Shown here: positions 35,025 to 43,396 of the stretch, one piece after another | How the letters are laid out: each line of letters begins with the position of its first letter | How positions within the stretch are numbered: the stretch's first letter is position 1 | Origin: Deltaproteobacteria bacterium | Lineage (GTDB): Bacteria; Desulfobacterota; GWC2-55-46; JADFVP01 | Reading direction: 5' to 3' | Assembly (NCBI GenBank): GCA_029262515.1 | Contig: JAJCZH010000026.1 | Location: 37,008 to 101,007 of the forward strand | DNA: 64,000 nt | The notes under the pieces: model-generated | The model's database searches: none | What the model was told of the DNA's origin: nothing | Seen by the model: the letters and a program-made list of their open reading frames with translations, nothing else | Translations under genes and position numbers: made by a program

Positions 35025-35882
35025 ATGACACCTAAAGAGATTATAGTACCGGAGAGCCACAACTATATTGCTGCATTCCTCACGCTCGGCTGTAACCTTA
35101 CGTGCAGTTACTGCATAAACCATTTCGGCTCCACAGGGCCGGGTGCAAGGCTGCTGAGCGGCCCGGAGTGGGTAACCGGGCTCAACAGGATAGTCACGCG
35201 AGAAGACCTGCCAATAACGCTACAGGGCGGCGAGCCGACTATACACAAGGACTGCATCTATATAATCAACAACTTAAAGCCGGAAATTAATGTAGACCTA
35301 TTGACGAACCTGCAGTTCGACATAGACCGGTTTATGGGCGAGGTCTCGCCGGACAGAATAAAGCGGGACGCGCCGTATGCGTCTATAAGGGTCAGTTACC
35401 ACCCCGAAGTCATGGAACTGAAACCGCTCATGGAAAACGTTCTTCGCCTCCAAAACGGTGGTTACAGCATCGGCATATGGGGAGTGATGCACCCGTCCCA
35501 GAGCGTAGAGATTGAAAAAGCGCAAAAAGAGTGCATAGCCGCAGGGATCGATTTCAGGCAGAAAGAGTTCCTTGGAGAGTGTGAAGGACGCATGTACGGC
35601 ACTTTCAGGTACGACGGCGCATGTGACAAAAAAGAGAAAAAGAGCGTGCAGTGCATGACAACCGAGCTTATTATCGGGCCCGAAGGTGGTGTCTACCGCT
35701 GCCACTCGGACCTCTACGAAGGGCGGACGCCGGTCGGGTCGATACTCGACCCGGAATTCCAGATTGAGGAGATCTACCGCCCTTGCGACTACTTCGGCCA
35801 CTGCAACCCTTGCGACGTAAAGATAAAGACCAACCGCTTTCAGCAGTTCGGCCACACCTCAGTTGAGATCAAGATACCCTGA
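35025..35882 (+). CDS. Radical SAM enzyme at the end of the glycan-like operon
   Basis: This 285-residue protein has the radical SAM motif GCNLTCSYCINHFG (about residues 24-37), TLQGGEPTIH for SAM/substrate binding, and further cysteines downstream (QCMTTE, YRCHSDLY, CDYFGHCNPCD) suggesting one auxiliary cluster. It has the size of a small SPASM-like enzyme. It is the last gene before a strong bidirectional terminator, 19 bases after the GT9 gene. The substrate is unknown and need not match that of the 28019 enzyme, to which it is only distantly similar. Confidence 0.85.
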   Translation: MTPKEIIVPESHNYIAAFLTLGCNLTCSYCINHFGSTGPGARLLSGPEWVTGLNRIVTREDLPITLQGGEPTIHKDCIYIINNLKPEINVDLLTNLQFDIDRFMGEVSPDRIKRDAPYASIRVSYHPEVMELKPLMENVLRLQNGGYSIGIWGVMHPSQSVEIEKAQKECIAAGIDFRQKEFLGECEGRMYGTFRYDGACDKKEKKSVQCMTTELIIGPEGGVYRCHSDLYEGRTPVGSILDPEFQIEEIYRPCDYFGHCNPCDVKIKTNRFQQFGHTSVEIKIP

Positions 35883-35948
35883 AAATAACCTCTCCACACT
35901 CTTCTTTTTTCTTTATCAGAAAGAAAGTACCGGAAAATAACCAGCAAT

Positions 35949-35985
35949 AAAAAAAGAGGAGGAACCATACGGTTCCTCCTCTTTT
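35949..35985. terminator. Bidirectional terminator between the glycan-like operon and pilA
   Basis: AAAAGAGGAGGAACC (35952-35966) and its exact complement (35971-35985) flank an ATAC loop, giving 15 perfect pairs. A-rich and T-rich ends serve as tracts in both directions. It ends the convergent transcripts finishing at 35882 and 36010. Confidence 0.9.
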
Positions 35986-36009
35986 AACAGTACGATATAC
36001 GACTCCAGA

Positions 36010-36420
36010 TCAAGGGTTGTTAGCATACACCATTCTACCGTTAAAGTAGATTATGGTATTGTTATCAGCCAGTGCTCCTGCTGTCGTTTTGATGTTGATA
36101 TGACCTGCGCTGAGCGTCATGTTGGAACTGGTTACCGTAACACCCGTACTCGCATTGTAACCACCGGTCTTTAGCATAGCAGCACTTATTGTCGCTGCCG
36201 GGCTATCGGTAAGATAGGCCTGCGCAGCCGTGTACATATTCTTAGCATCCGAGTCGAGCGCGCTCTTATACGCCCTCAGCCTGTACTTCGAAAACTGCGG
36301 TATTGCAATTGCCGCGAGAATCGCGATGATCGCAACAACGATCAGGAGTTCGACGAGAGTAAAACCCTCAGTCTTTTTGCCCGTCCTCTTTGTAAAGTCT
36401 ATCATCCTCTGTAAAAACAT
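36010..36420 (-). CDS. pilA: Type IV major pilin-like protein
   Basis: The protein is 136 residues from the ATG at 36420, chosen because GGAAAGGAG lies just upstream; the longer frame (to 36456) reads through this site. The prepilin leader ends KKTEG, with cleavage before FTLVELLIVVAIIAILAAIAIPQF, the conserved hydrophobic alpha-1 spine with Glu5. The globular part is rich in Ala, Thr and Ser and lacks the usual pair of C-terminal cysteines. It is subunit of a type IV pilus, processed by PilD (not in the window) and assembled by the PilB/PilC/PilT genes nearby. It has its own sigma-54 promoter. Confidence 0.92.
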   Translation of the reverse strand: MFLQRMIDFTKRTGKKTEGFTLVELLIVVAIIAILAAIAIPQFSKYRLRAYKSALDSDAKNMYTAAQAYLTDSPAATISAAMLKTGGYNASTGVTVTSSNMTLSAGHINIKTTAGALADNNTIIYFNGRMVYANNP

Positions 36421-36541
36421 ATGTATTCTCCTTTCCCCTCTATTAAAACAAAACAACCGGCATTTTTTTATTTACTATACTTTCTTCGGCCCAACTGCAG
36501 AAAACTTAAGAATAACTTTCTAACCTCTACAGATATATTAT

Positions 36542-36555
36542 GCAATACAAGTGCC
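36542..36555 (-). promoter_or_regulatory. Sigma-54 promoter of pilA
   Basis: Minus-strand TTGGCACTTGTATTGCAT matches the consensus TGGCAC-N5-TTGC. GG (36554-36555) and GC (36542-36543) are 10 bases apart. The predicted start is near 36530, giving a leader of about 110 bases before the pilA ATG. Confidence 0.85.
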
Positions 36556-36619
36556 AAACATGAAAAAAGCTGCAATAACAAACAGTTCCGGGGATGTATT
36601 CTGGCATTAAAAGGCTAGA

Positions 36620-36680
36620 AGTGACACTTTTTGTCAGCAAATTACATTAATTGTCATTTCATACTGACACTCGCGACAGA
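36620..36680 (-). promoter_or_regulatory. Cluster of TGTC sites upstream of the pilA promoter (putative PilR sites)
   Basis: On the minus strand CTGTCG, GTGTCAG, ATGACAA, CTGACAA and GTGTCAC occur in about 60 bases, several arranged as TGTCA/TGACA inverted repeats. They lie about 80-140 bases before the -12 element, the usual place for an enhancer site. Pseudomonas PilR is known to bind repeated (C/G)TGTC motifs. Confidence 0.65.
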
Positions 36681-36692
36681 TAAAATCACCTA

Positions 36693-39050
36693 CTACAGCC
36701 CGTTATTAGAACCCTTCTCCAAAGTCCTTTCCAGAAGCGCTCGTATAGCTGCAGCCTCTTTAACCCTTCCGCCATCTTCATGACTACTCGCAAGCTGTTT
36801 CAGCACTTCCGTATATTCGGGCTCAACCTCAATAGCTTTTACGTAAGCCCCGATACCATCCGTATATTCTGCCGTCTCGAAGAAAAGATTTCCGAGTCTG
36901 TAATAGATATCCGCCAACGCAGTCGGATCGTCGGTTCCGAAGGCGGCCCTCTCCAATGCATCTATTGCTGTGGCATGCATGTTGAGTTCTATTGCAGTAA
37001 GACCGAGCATTTTGTACGCGATATGGACCGCAGTATCATCGGCTATAACAAGGTACTTCTTGAACCACTCTATAGCGGTGTCATACTCTTTAAGTTCATA
37101 CTGCGCCAGGGCGAGACCGAGCATCGCCTCTTTAAAGTACGGTTTTCTGTCGAGGGCCTCCTTAAACTGCTCTACAGCTTCTTTATCTCTTTTCAGATGA
37201 CTTAAGGCTACGCCGTAATCGTAACGTACATACGGAGAATCAATAATCCGTATGGCCTTTTCAAGCCGCTGAGGTGCGCTCTCGAGGTAAACGCCTCCGA
37301 GCTCGGTATCAATCTGAGCCAGTGTATGCTGCGCTTTTGCCAACCCGTCCGCTCCCTCTCGTAACAAAAAAGCCTCAAGCTCTTGCTTCATAGCCAGCAA
37401 CTCGACTTCATCATCAGGAGGCGTAAAACCGATACCGCGCTCACATGGGTCGAATGATTTAAAAGCGTACCTCTCAATTGCACCCTTATTTGCCTCGCTT
37501 GTACGCAGGTAAAGAAGAGAGACCTCGTCAAAGTTTACGGCCTCCCACTCTTCGGACTCATGCAGCATAGAGCATCTCTTGGTATCCTTGAGTGAAACAA
37601 GGGCCGCTTCAATCCCATGCTCGGCAACAAGCCTGTTCCAGCTCTTACTATCTACCGACGTCCGCATAGACCAGAAGAAAGACGGGGAGTAGACCGTAGG
37701 CGTTCTTCCGTCTATAAATACCTTTTGCCCGGGCCGGTTAAATATCAAAAAACCTCCATAAATATACTCGTTGAAAATATTGCCATCAATGCCCTCACGT
37801 TCCATAAAAGCGACATTGCCCTCCGGAAAATGGCCTGTCCTTATTCCGATCCCATAGTTGCTGCGCGCATCGTAACCGAAGAACATTGGTATGAGACAGA
37901 CAATCAATAGGATACTCAAGAGAAAGCCGGAAATCTTAAAGAGACTCTCAACATTAGAGTTGTACCCTATGCCCCTCGATTCACGCCTCGCATCAAAGTA
38001 CGCTGCGAGGTTTGCGGCAGCTATAGGCACGCCGAAAAAGGCGAACTGAGAGACCCACCTAACGTGAGAGGCCGCCATGTAAAAGGCGCCTGCAATAAGG
38101 ATTATGTCGCGAGTCCTGAGCCTGCGCCAATTCATAAGTATAGCGATTACAGAGACGAAGAAGGCTACGCGAAAGGCTGTAAAGTTTATCGGGTTAGGTA
38201 AAAAGTAGAGAAGAAGCTCCGGAAGCGATATCCGGGTCCATTCGCCTATATGTCGAAGCGCATCGGCATTGACGCCCCCTTGATGAGCGAACGGGAAGAG
38301 TACAAGCTTCACCCCGTAGGGGTTTAACACGCTCACAATAGGAATGAGCACCGAGACGGCTACAAGCCGCTTGAGCGCAGAGACCTTCTCTCGACCGAGT
38401 AGCAGAGTTCTAAAGAGGAGAGCATCTATCACACCGCCTGCCGCATACGCACCCACTATAAAGACCCCGAGAATAGCGCTCGAGTGGATATTTACCCACA
38501 GCACCTGAAGCGGCAACAGGGCATAAAGCGCCCAGGCAAAACCGCCCCTTCCACCGCTTCTTCGTTCGTGGATATTTAAAAATAAAATAAAGATAGAAAT
38601 GAACAGATATGAAAAGAGGTGCGGCCGTATGAAGAGTCGCATATAAGATGACGTAAAGAGAATAAACAGTAGGACAGCAGCAAGCCAGACCCTCTTTGAG
38701 GTTAAAAGCCTCAGATTCAACCCGGCGACGCAAAATGTGACCGCCGTAAGCGCAAGCTGTAATATAAACAAGCCGCTCCACCCGCCGAGATAGGTATAAA
38801 AGAGGTGGGAAACAACCTGAAAACCCCACGTAAAGTCTACCCAAGGCCTTCCGGCAAAGGTGTATGAGAAGGGATCGGTATGTGGCACTGCCATGTTAGA
38901 CAGTATCCACTCTCCGCTCGCCAAGGCCCAGAATATATCGGAGTCACTGTGCTGAAGCTGGTAAGCGCTAAAAAATATAAGCACCGCCAGAAACAGGTAC
39001 AGCACAACGGCCAGTATCCGCTCTATGGGTTCGGTTCTCTCAGAAATCAT
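36693..39050 (-). CDS. Multispanning GT-C-like membrane protein with C-terminal TPRs
   Basis: This 785-residue protein has about ten membrane segments in residues 10-420. The first periplasmic loop is acidic and conserved in GT-C-like proteins (DSDIFWALASGEWIL, HTDPFSYTFAGRPWVDF). A periplasmic domain (about 420-590) and three or so tetratricopeptide repeats (about 590-775, for example KEYDTAIEWFKKYL) follow. It overlaps pilR by 11 bases, so it belongs to the pil transcript. A glycosyl- or oligosaccharyl-transfer role in pilin or surface modification is inferred from topology; no catalytic motif is certain. Confidence 0.7.
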   Translation of the reverse strand: MISERTEPIERILAVVLYLFLAVLIFFSAYQLQHSDSDIFWALASGEWILSNMAVPHTDPFSYTFAGRPWVDFTWGFQVVSHLFYTYLGGWSGLFILQLALTAVTFCVAGLNLRLLTSKRVWLAAVLLFILFTSSYMRLFIRPHLFSYLFISIFILFLNIHERRSGGRGGFAWALYALLPLQVLWVNIHSSAILGVFIVGAYAAGGVIDALLFRTLLLGREKVSALKRLVAVSVLIPIVSVLNPYGVKLVLFPFAHQGGVNADALRHIGEWTRISLPELLLYFLPNPINFTAFRVAFFVSVIAILMNWRRLRTRDIILIAGAFYMAASHVRWVSQFAFFGVPIAAANLAAYFDARRESRGIGYNSNVESLFKISGFLLSILLIVCLIPMFFGYDARSNYGIGIRTGHFPEGNVAFMEREGIDGNIFNEYIYGGFLIFNRPGQKVFIDGRTPTVYSPSFFWSMRTSVDSKSWNRLVAEHGIEAALVSLKDTKRCSMLHESEEWEAVNFDEVSLLYLRTSEANKGAIERYAFKSFDPCERGIGFTPPDDEVELLAMKQELEAFLLREGADGLAKAQHTLAQIDTELGGVYLESAPQRLEKAIRIIDSPYVRYDYGVALSHLKRDKEAVEQFKEALDRKPYFKEAMLGLALAQYELKEYDTAIEWFKKYLVIADDTAVHIAYKMLGLTAIELNMHATAIDALERAAFGTDDPTALADIYYRLGNLFFETAEYTDGIGAYVKAIEVEPEYTEVLKQLASSHEDGGRVKEAAAIRALLERTLEKGSNNGL

Positions 39051-40443
39051 ACTTGTCCAGTTTATACCTCATTGAACGAAGAGAGAGCCCCAGCAGCTCG
39101 GCGGCTTTCTTCTTGACACCACCAGCTTTGTTTAGAGCCTCTCTTATAATAAGTTTCTCATACTCTTCGAGCGCGGCCTCAAGGTCGAGCCCCTCTGTTG
39201 AAATTTGAGGTACTTTAACCGTCCCGCCGCCTTCGGCCCTATTCCGGACAAATACTGAACCGGCAATGCTCTCTTGCATATAAGCCGGCAGGCTGCCTGC
39301 TGAGATACGCTGCCCTTCCTCCAGGGTAACGGCTCTCTCTATTATGTTCTCAAGCTCCCTGACATTACCTTTATAAGCATACCCTTCTATAACCTGCATC
39401 GCATCTCCGGTAAAGCCTGAAATCGACTTACCGTATTCCCGAGCATACTTTTCCAGAAAGAAGGCTGCCAGAAGAGGCAGGTCCTCTCTACGCTCTCTCA
39501 ATGGCGGCAACTCCACCCTTATTACGTTAAGCCTGTAGAAAAGGTCTTCCCGGAAGGCTCCGGACTCAACCTCCGTCTCGACGAGTTTGTTCGAGGCGGC
39601 TATTATTCGTATGTCCACAGAGATGTCTGACGTACCACCGACTCTTCTAAAATTTCTCTCCTGAATAAAGCGTAGAAACTTGACCTGCAGGTGTTGGGGC
39701 AGTTCGGTAATTTCGTCTAAAAAGAGCGTGCCTCCGTTGGCCTCCTCGACAAGGCCGGATTTATTGGAAACGGCGCCGGTAAAAGCCCCTTTCTGGTGCC
39801 CGAAAAGTTCACTCTCGATCAGGTTCTCAGGAATAGCTCCGCAATTAATAGCAATAAACGGGCGCTCTATCCTGTTAGACTCCGAATGGATGGCACGCGC
39901 TACAAGCTCCTTGCCAGTACCGCTCTCACCCGTAATAAAGACGTTGGACTTTGTATTGGCCACGCTCATTATCAGAGCGTAAACCTCCGACATCTTAACG
40001 CCTGTTCCGACCAAGTTGGCGAAACCGTAACGCGACTTGATCTCTTTCTTGAGTATCCTGTTCTCTTTACTCAGTTGACCATACTCAAGAGCCTTACGGA
40101 TGTTTACCTTAACCTCTTCGACGTTGAAGGGTTTGTTAAAGTAGTCATACGCCCCGAACTTCATTGCCTCAATCGCCGTATCGACTGAGGCGTAAGCTGT
40201 GATCATAATAACCGGAGCATCGGTATTGAATTTCCGTATCGCCTTAAGCAACTCCACCCCGTCCATCTCCGGCATACGCAAGTCCGTAATGACAAGGTCG
40301 AACCTATTCTCCTTAAGGTACTCCAGCCCGGTTATAGCGGATGCGAACGTCTTGACGCCATACCCCTCTCTCGAGAGCATGATCTCAAGAAAACTCCTCA
40401 TGTCCTCTTCGTCATCTACTACTACTATATTAAACTCCGACAT
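39040..40443 (-). CDS. pilR: PilR, sigma-54 response regulator for pilin expression
   Basis: The protein is 467 residues from the ATG at 40443, which has GAGAGG upstream; an in-frame TTG at 40461 would add six residues. It has a receiver domain with phospho-acceptor D54 (LVITDLRMPEM), an AAA+ domain with Walker A GESGTGKE and the normal GAFTGA sigma-54 loop, and a Fis-type HTH (VKKKAAELLGLSLRSM). It pairs with PilS encoded 39 bases upstream. A sigma-54 promoter plus TGTC sites before pilA provides a matching target. Confidence 0.93.
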   Translation of the reverse strand: MSEFNIVVVDDEEDMRSFLEIMLSREGYGVKTFASAITGLEYLKENRFDLVITDLRMPEMDGVELLKAIRKFNTDAPVIMITAYASVDTAIEAMKFGAYDYFNKPFNVEEVKVNIRKALEYGQLSKENRILKKEIKSRYGFANLVGTGVKMSEVYALIMSVANTKSNVFITGESGTGKELVARAIHSESNRIERPFIAINCGAIPENLIESELFGHQKGAFTGAVSNKSGLVEEANGGTLFLDEITELPQHLQVKFLRFIQERNFRRVGGTSDISVDIRIIAASNKLVETEVESGAFREDLFYRLNVIRVELPPLRERREDLPLLAAFFLEKYAREYGKSISGFTGDAMQVIEGYAYKGNVRELENIIERAVTLEEGQRISAGSLPAYMQESIAGSVFVRNRAEGGGTVKVPQISTEGLDLEAALEEYEKLIIREALNKAGGVKKKAAELLGLSLRSMRYKLDKYDF

Positions 40444-40482
40444 AAACGTACTGCCTCTCAACTATTCAATAAACAACCAGGT

Positions 40483-42159
40483 TTAGTGGACGACTCCGGC
40501 TAACGGCAACACGACTTTAAATTCCGTACCCTCTCCCACTCTGCTCTTTACCTCTACTCTACCTCCATGGCTATCTACTATCCTGTGAACTATCGCTAGT
40601 CCGAGCCCTGTACCGAGGTCTTTGGTGGAAAAGAACGGATCGAAGACAAACGGCAGGCGTTCCGGCTCTATGCCATGCCCGGTATCTGTTACGCTTATTT
40701 CCACTCTGCCTGCAGACTCGGCAGCAGGGCCCGAGAGCGGCGTATCTACATGCGGTTTGGTGCAATGAGCGCTTATGCCAATCTTGCCGCCCCCTTCCAT
40801 GGCCTGGGCCGAGTTTAACAGCAGGTTCCAGAAGACCTGCCCGAGCTGCCTGCTGTTCGCTTCTACAAAGAGTGGGCAATCGATCCTGTTCTCTATCTCG
40901 ATACCAACCGCCTGAACCGAGTTCCCGAATATCGTAACCTTCTCACTCACAAGCTCAGTCAGGTTTAAGACCTCCCGCGTCTCCTTGGCCGGTCGCGCAA
41001 AGAGAAGAAAGTCGGTTATCAGGCTGTTGAGCCTGTCGGTTTCGCGAACCACTATGTTCATCAACCTCGTATCGGTCTCGCCGAGTTTCAAGTCCGACTT
41101 CAGTACCTGAATCGAGCCTGATATAGAGGCCAGAGGGTTTCGTACTTCGTGCGCTATGCCTATGGATAGTTCCCCTAGGGCTTTTAGTTTCTCAACGCGC
41201 CTCAACTCCTCTTCCATACGCCTAAGGTTTGTCAGGTCCTGAAATGTTATAATCTTCGATGCCTCGCCCCCCTCACCCAGAGAGACCGTAAAACCGAGAT
41301 AGAGTTCCGTACCTGCCTTTGTAATAAATACTCTCTCAAGCCTCAAACCTTCGATGCCGTACTCGGTATCACTACGGATCAGGCTCGGAAATGTCTCTTC
41401 TACGTTCTTATAATAGACCTCTCCCAGATCAAAACCGGTTATATCCGTTGCGGCCTTATTGAAAGATGTTATGCGCCCTTCGACATCGAGCGTCATTATT
41501 CCGCTCGAAATGTTCTCTACTATATTCCTGTTCAACTGTTCGAGCTTCTCGTAATCGATCTCCTTCTTTTCGAGCTTCTGTTCGGCTGCCCTCATCTTCT
41601 CGGCCAGGTAACCTGCAAGGTAGGCGACTGTATAGAAGGCCAGAATATTGGTGGAAAGCGTCGTAAGGACATCTTCCCACTGAGGTCTCATAAAATTCCA
41701 AAAGACCTTGTACCCGGAAGGCAGTATCCCGTAAAAATCGAGATCGAGCAGCGTTCCGTAACAGATAGAGGCCACAGAGGCCGCATACAGCCCCCCGCGC
41801 CTGCCGAGCAGTATAGTAGCCCCAATAATACCGAGAAGGTATAGTATCTGTAAGTAGCTTGCAATACCGCCCGTTACGTAGACTATCGCAGTAACAAGCC
41901 CAATATCAACAGTAACCTGAATATAGGTATAACGGATGAGGTTGCGAACCCTGCCAAGGAGCAAGGCGTAAAAGATCGTCAAGAGGCTGACGATTATAAC
42001 GATGGCATAAAGGGGATAAAAATTGAGTCGGGAGTAGGAGTACCCCGTCACCTGTATCCAGGTTGTAGCCCCCAGAAAAGTCAGAGCGAGCACGACCCTC
42101 AAGACCATCATGGTCAGCAACCTGGCCTTGAGGGCTACGGGCGAGTCGGCCTTCTTCAT
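40483..42159 (-). CDS. pilS: PilS, membrane sensor kinase for pilin expression
   Basis: The protein is 558 residues from the ATG at 42159, 16 bases past the pilC stop; the open frame reaches a TTG at 42198 inside pilC. Six membrane segments (about residues 15-185 of the shorter form) are followed by a coiled coil, a PAS domain (NISSGIMTLDVEGRITSFN), a HisKA box (SIGIAHEVRNPLASISG) and a HATPase domain (NLLLNSAQAMEGG, DTGHGI, GTGLGLAIV). This is the PilS architecture. In other species PilS senses pilin levels in the membrane. Located between pilC and pilR. Confidence 0.92.
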   Translation of the reverse strand: MKKADSPVALKARLLTMMVLRVVLALTFLGATTWIQVTGYSYSRLNFYPLYAIVIIVSLLTIFYALLLGRVRNLIRYTYIQVTVDIGLVTAIVYVTGGIASYLQILYLLGIIGATILLGRRGGLYAASVASICYGTLLDLDFYGILPSGYKVFWNFMRPQWEDVLTTLSTNILAFYTVAYLAGYLAEKMRAAEQKLEKKEIDYEKLEQLNRNIVENISSGIMTLDVEGRITSFNKAATDITGFDLGEVYYKNVEETFPSLIRSDTEYGIEGLRLERVFITKAGTELYLGFTVSLGEGGEASKIITFQDLTNLRRMEEELRRVEKLKALGELSIGIAHEVRNPLASISGSIQVLKSDLKLGETDTRLMNIVVRETDRLNSLITDFLLFARPAKETREVLNLTELVSEKVTIFGNSVQAVGIEIENRIDCPLFVEANSRQLGQVFWNLLLNSAQAMEGGGKIGISAHCTKPHVDTPLSGPAAESAGRVEISVTDTGHGIEPERLPFVFDPFFSTKDLGTGLGLAIVHRIVDSHGGRVEVKSRVGEGTEFKVVLPLAGVVH

Positions 42160-42175
42160 TGCATTATGCCCCAGA

Positions 42176-43393
42176 TCAGCCGCCTGCTGCGCCGGCAAGC
42201 TGGAATATCGGCAGGTAGAGGGCTATTACGAGTCCACCGACTACGACACCGAGAAAGACCATCAACATCGGTTCTATTAATGAAGTGAGAGAGTCCACGG
42301 CGGCATCAACCTCGTCCTCATAAAAATCAGCAATCTTGTTAAGCATGGCGTCGAGTGCGCCTGTCTGCTCGCCGACGGCTATCATCTGCGTAACCATGGA
42401 AGGGAACACCTTGGTCTCCATAAGCGGATCGGCCAGGGTCTTACCCTCGCTGAGGCTCTTGCGGGCCTTTAAGACAGCCTCCTCTATTACCACGTTACCC
42501 GACGTTCTCGATACGATATCGAGCCCCTCGAGTATCGGTACACCACTCGAGAGCATTGTACCTAACGTACGGGTAAAACGGGCCACCGCAGTCTTCCTGA
42601 TAAGGTCTCCGAAGACCGGAATTCTAAGTAGAATGGTGTCGATGACCATACGCCCTTTTGCCGTCTTATAAGCGTACCTGATTCCAAAGAATACAAAAAC
42701 AATTGCGCCAATAATAATGTACCAGTAACTGGTGAGGAATTCGCTCATGTTGACGACTATCTGCGTAGGAATAGGAAGCGCCTTGCCGAAACTGGAGAAC
42801 ATCTCCTCAAAAATAGGCACAACCCATATAAGAAGTCCCGCGACTACGAGGCAGGCAATTATAATAACAACAACCGGATAGGTCATTGCGCCCTTGACCT
42901 TAGCCTTGAGCTTCTCTGCTTTTTCCAGAAAACCGGAGAGCCTGTTGAGGATAGTGTCGAGTATACCTCCGACCTCACCAGCGGCGATCAGGTTTACGTA
43001 GAGGTCATCGAATATCTTCGGGTGCTTGCCCAGAGCGTCAGCAAAGGTGGTTCCGCCCTCAACCGAACCCTTCACATCAATAAGAACCTTCTGAAAGGTC
43101 TTGTTCGTCTGCTGTGAAGAGAGTATTTCAAGACACTGCACGAGAGGTAGCCCGGCGTCTATCATTGTAGCGAACTGACGGCTGAAGACAACGATATCCT
43201 TATTCGTAACTTTCGGGGCAAAGAGGGCTATATCCATGCTCAGGTTCAGCCCGGAGCCCTTCTTCTTTAAGCTTGTAGGCACCAGTTGCTGTCGTCTGAG
43301 CGTGGCTGTGGCCTGTGCCGCACTCGCGGCCTCAATCTCGCCTCTTCTCATCTCACCCGAAGCTGTCTTACCTACATAAGCGAAAGTACTCAT
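42176..43393 (-). CDS. pilC: PilC, type IV pilus inner-membrane platform protein
   Basis: This 405-residue protein has two T2SF/PilC domains, each beginning with FSRQFATMIDAGLPLVQCLE (about 71) or the related FTRTLGTMLSSGVPILEGL (about 275). Three membrane helices are at about 168-195, 220-245 and 375-400. PilC connects the PilB and PilT motors to the growing pilus. It is 3 bases downstream of pilT and may overlap the extended pilS frame. Confidence 0.95.
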   Translation of the reverse strand: MSTFAYVGKTASGEMRRGEIEAASAAQATATLRRQQLVPTSLKKKGSGLNLSMDIALFAPKVTNKDIVVFSRQFATMIDAGLPLVQCLEILSSQQTNKTFQKVLIDVKGSVEGGTTFADALGKHPKIFDDLYVNLIAAGEVGGILDTILNRLSGFLEKAEKLKAKVKGAMTYPVVVIIIACLVVAGLLIWVVPIFEEMFSSFGKALPIPTQIVVNMSEFLTSYWYIIIGAIVFVFFGIRYAYKTAKGRMVIDTILLRIPVFGDLIRKTAVARFTRTLGTMLSSGVPILEGLDIVSRTSGNVVIEEAVLKARKSLSEGKTLADPLMETKVFPSMVTQMIAVGEQTGALDAMLNKIADFYEDEVDAAVDSLTSLIEPMLMVFLGVVVGGLVIALYLPIFQLAGAAGG

Positions 43394-43396
43394 ACT

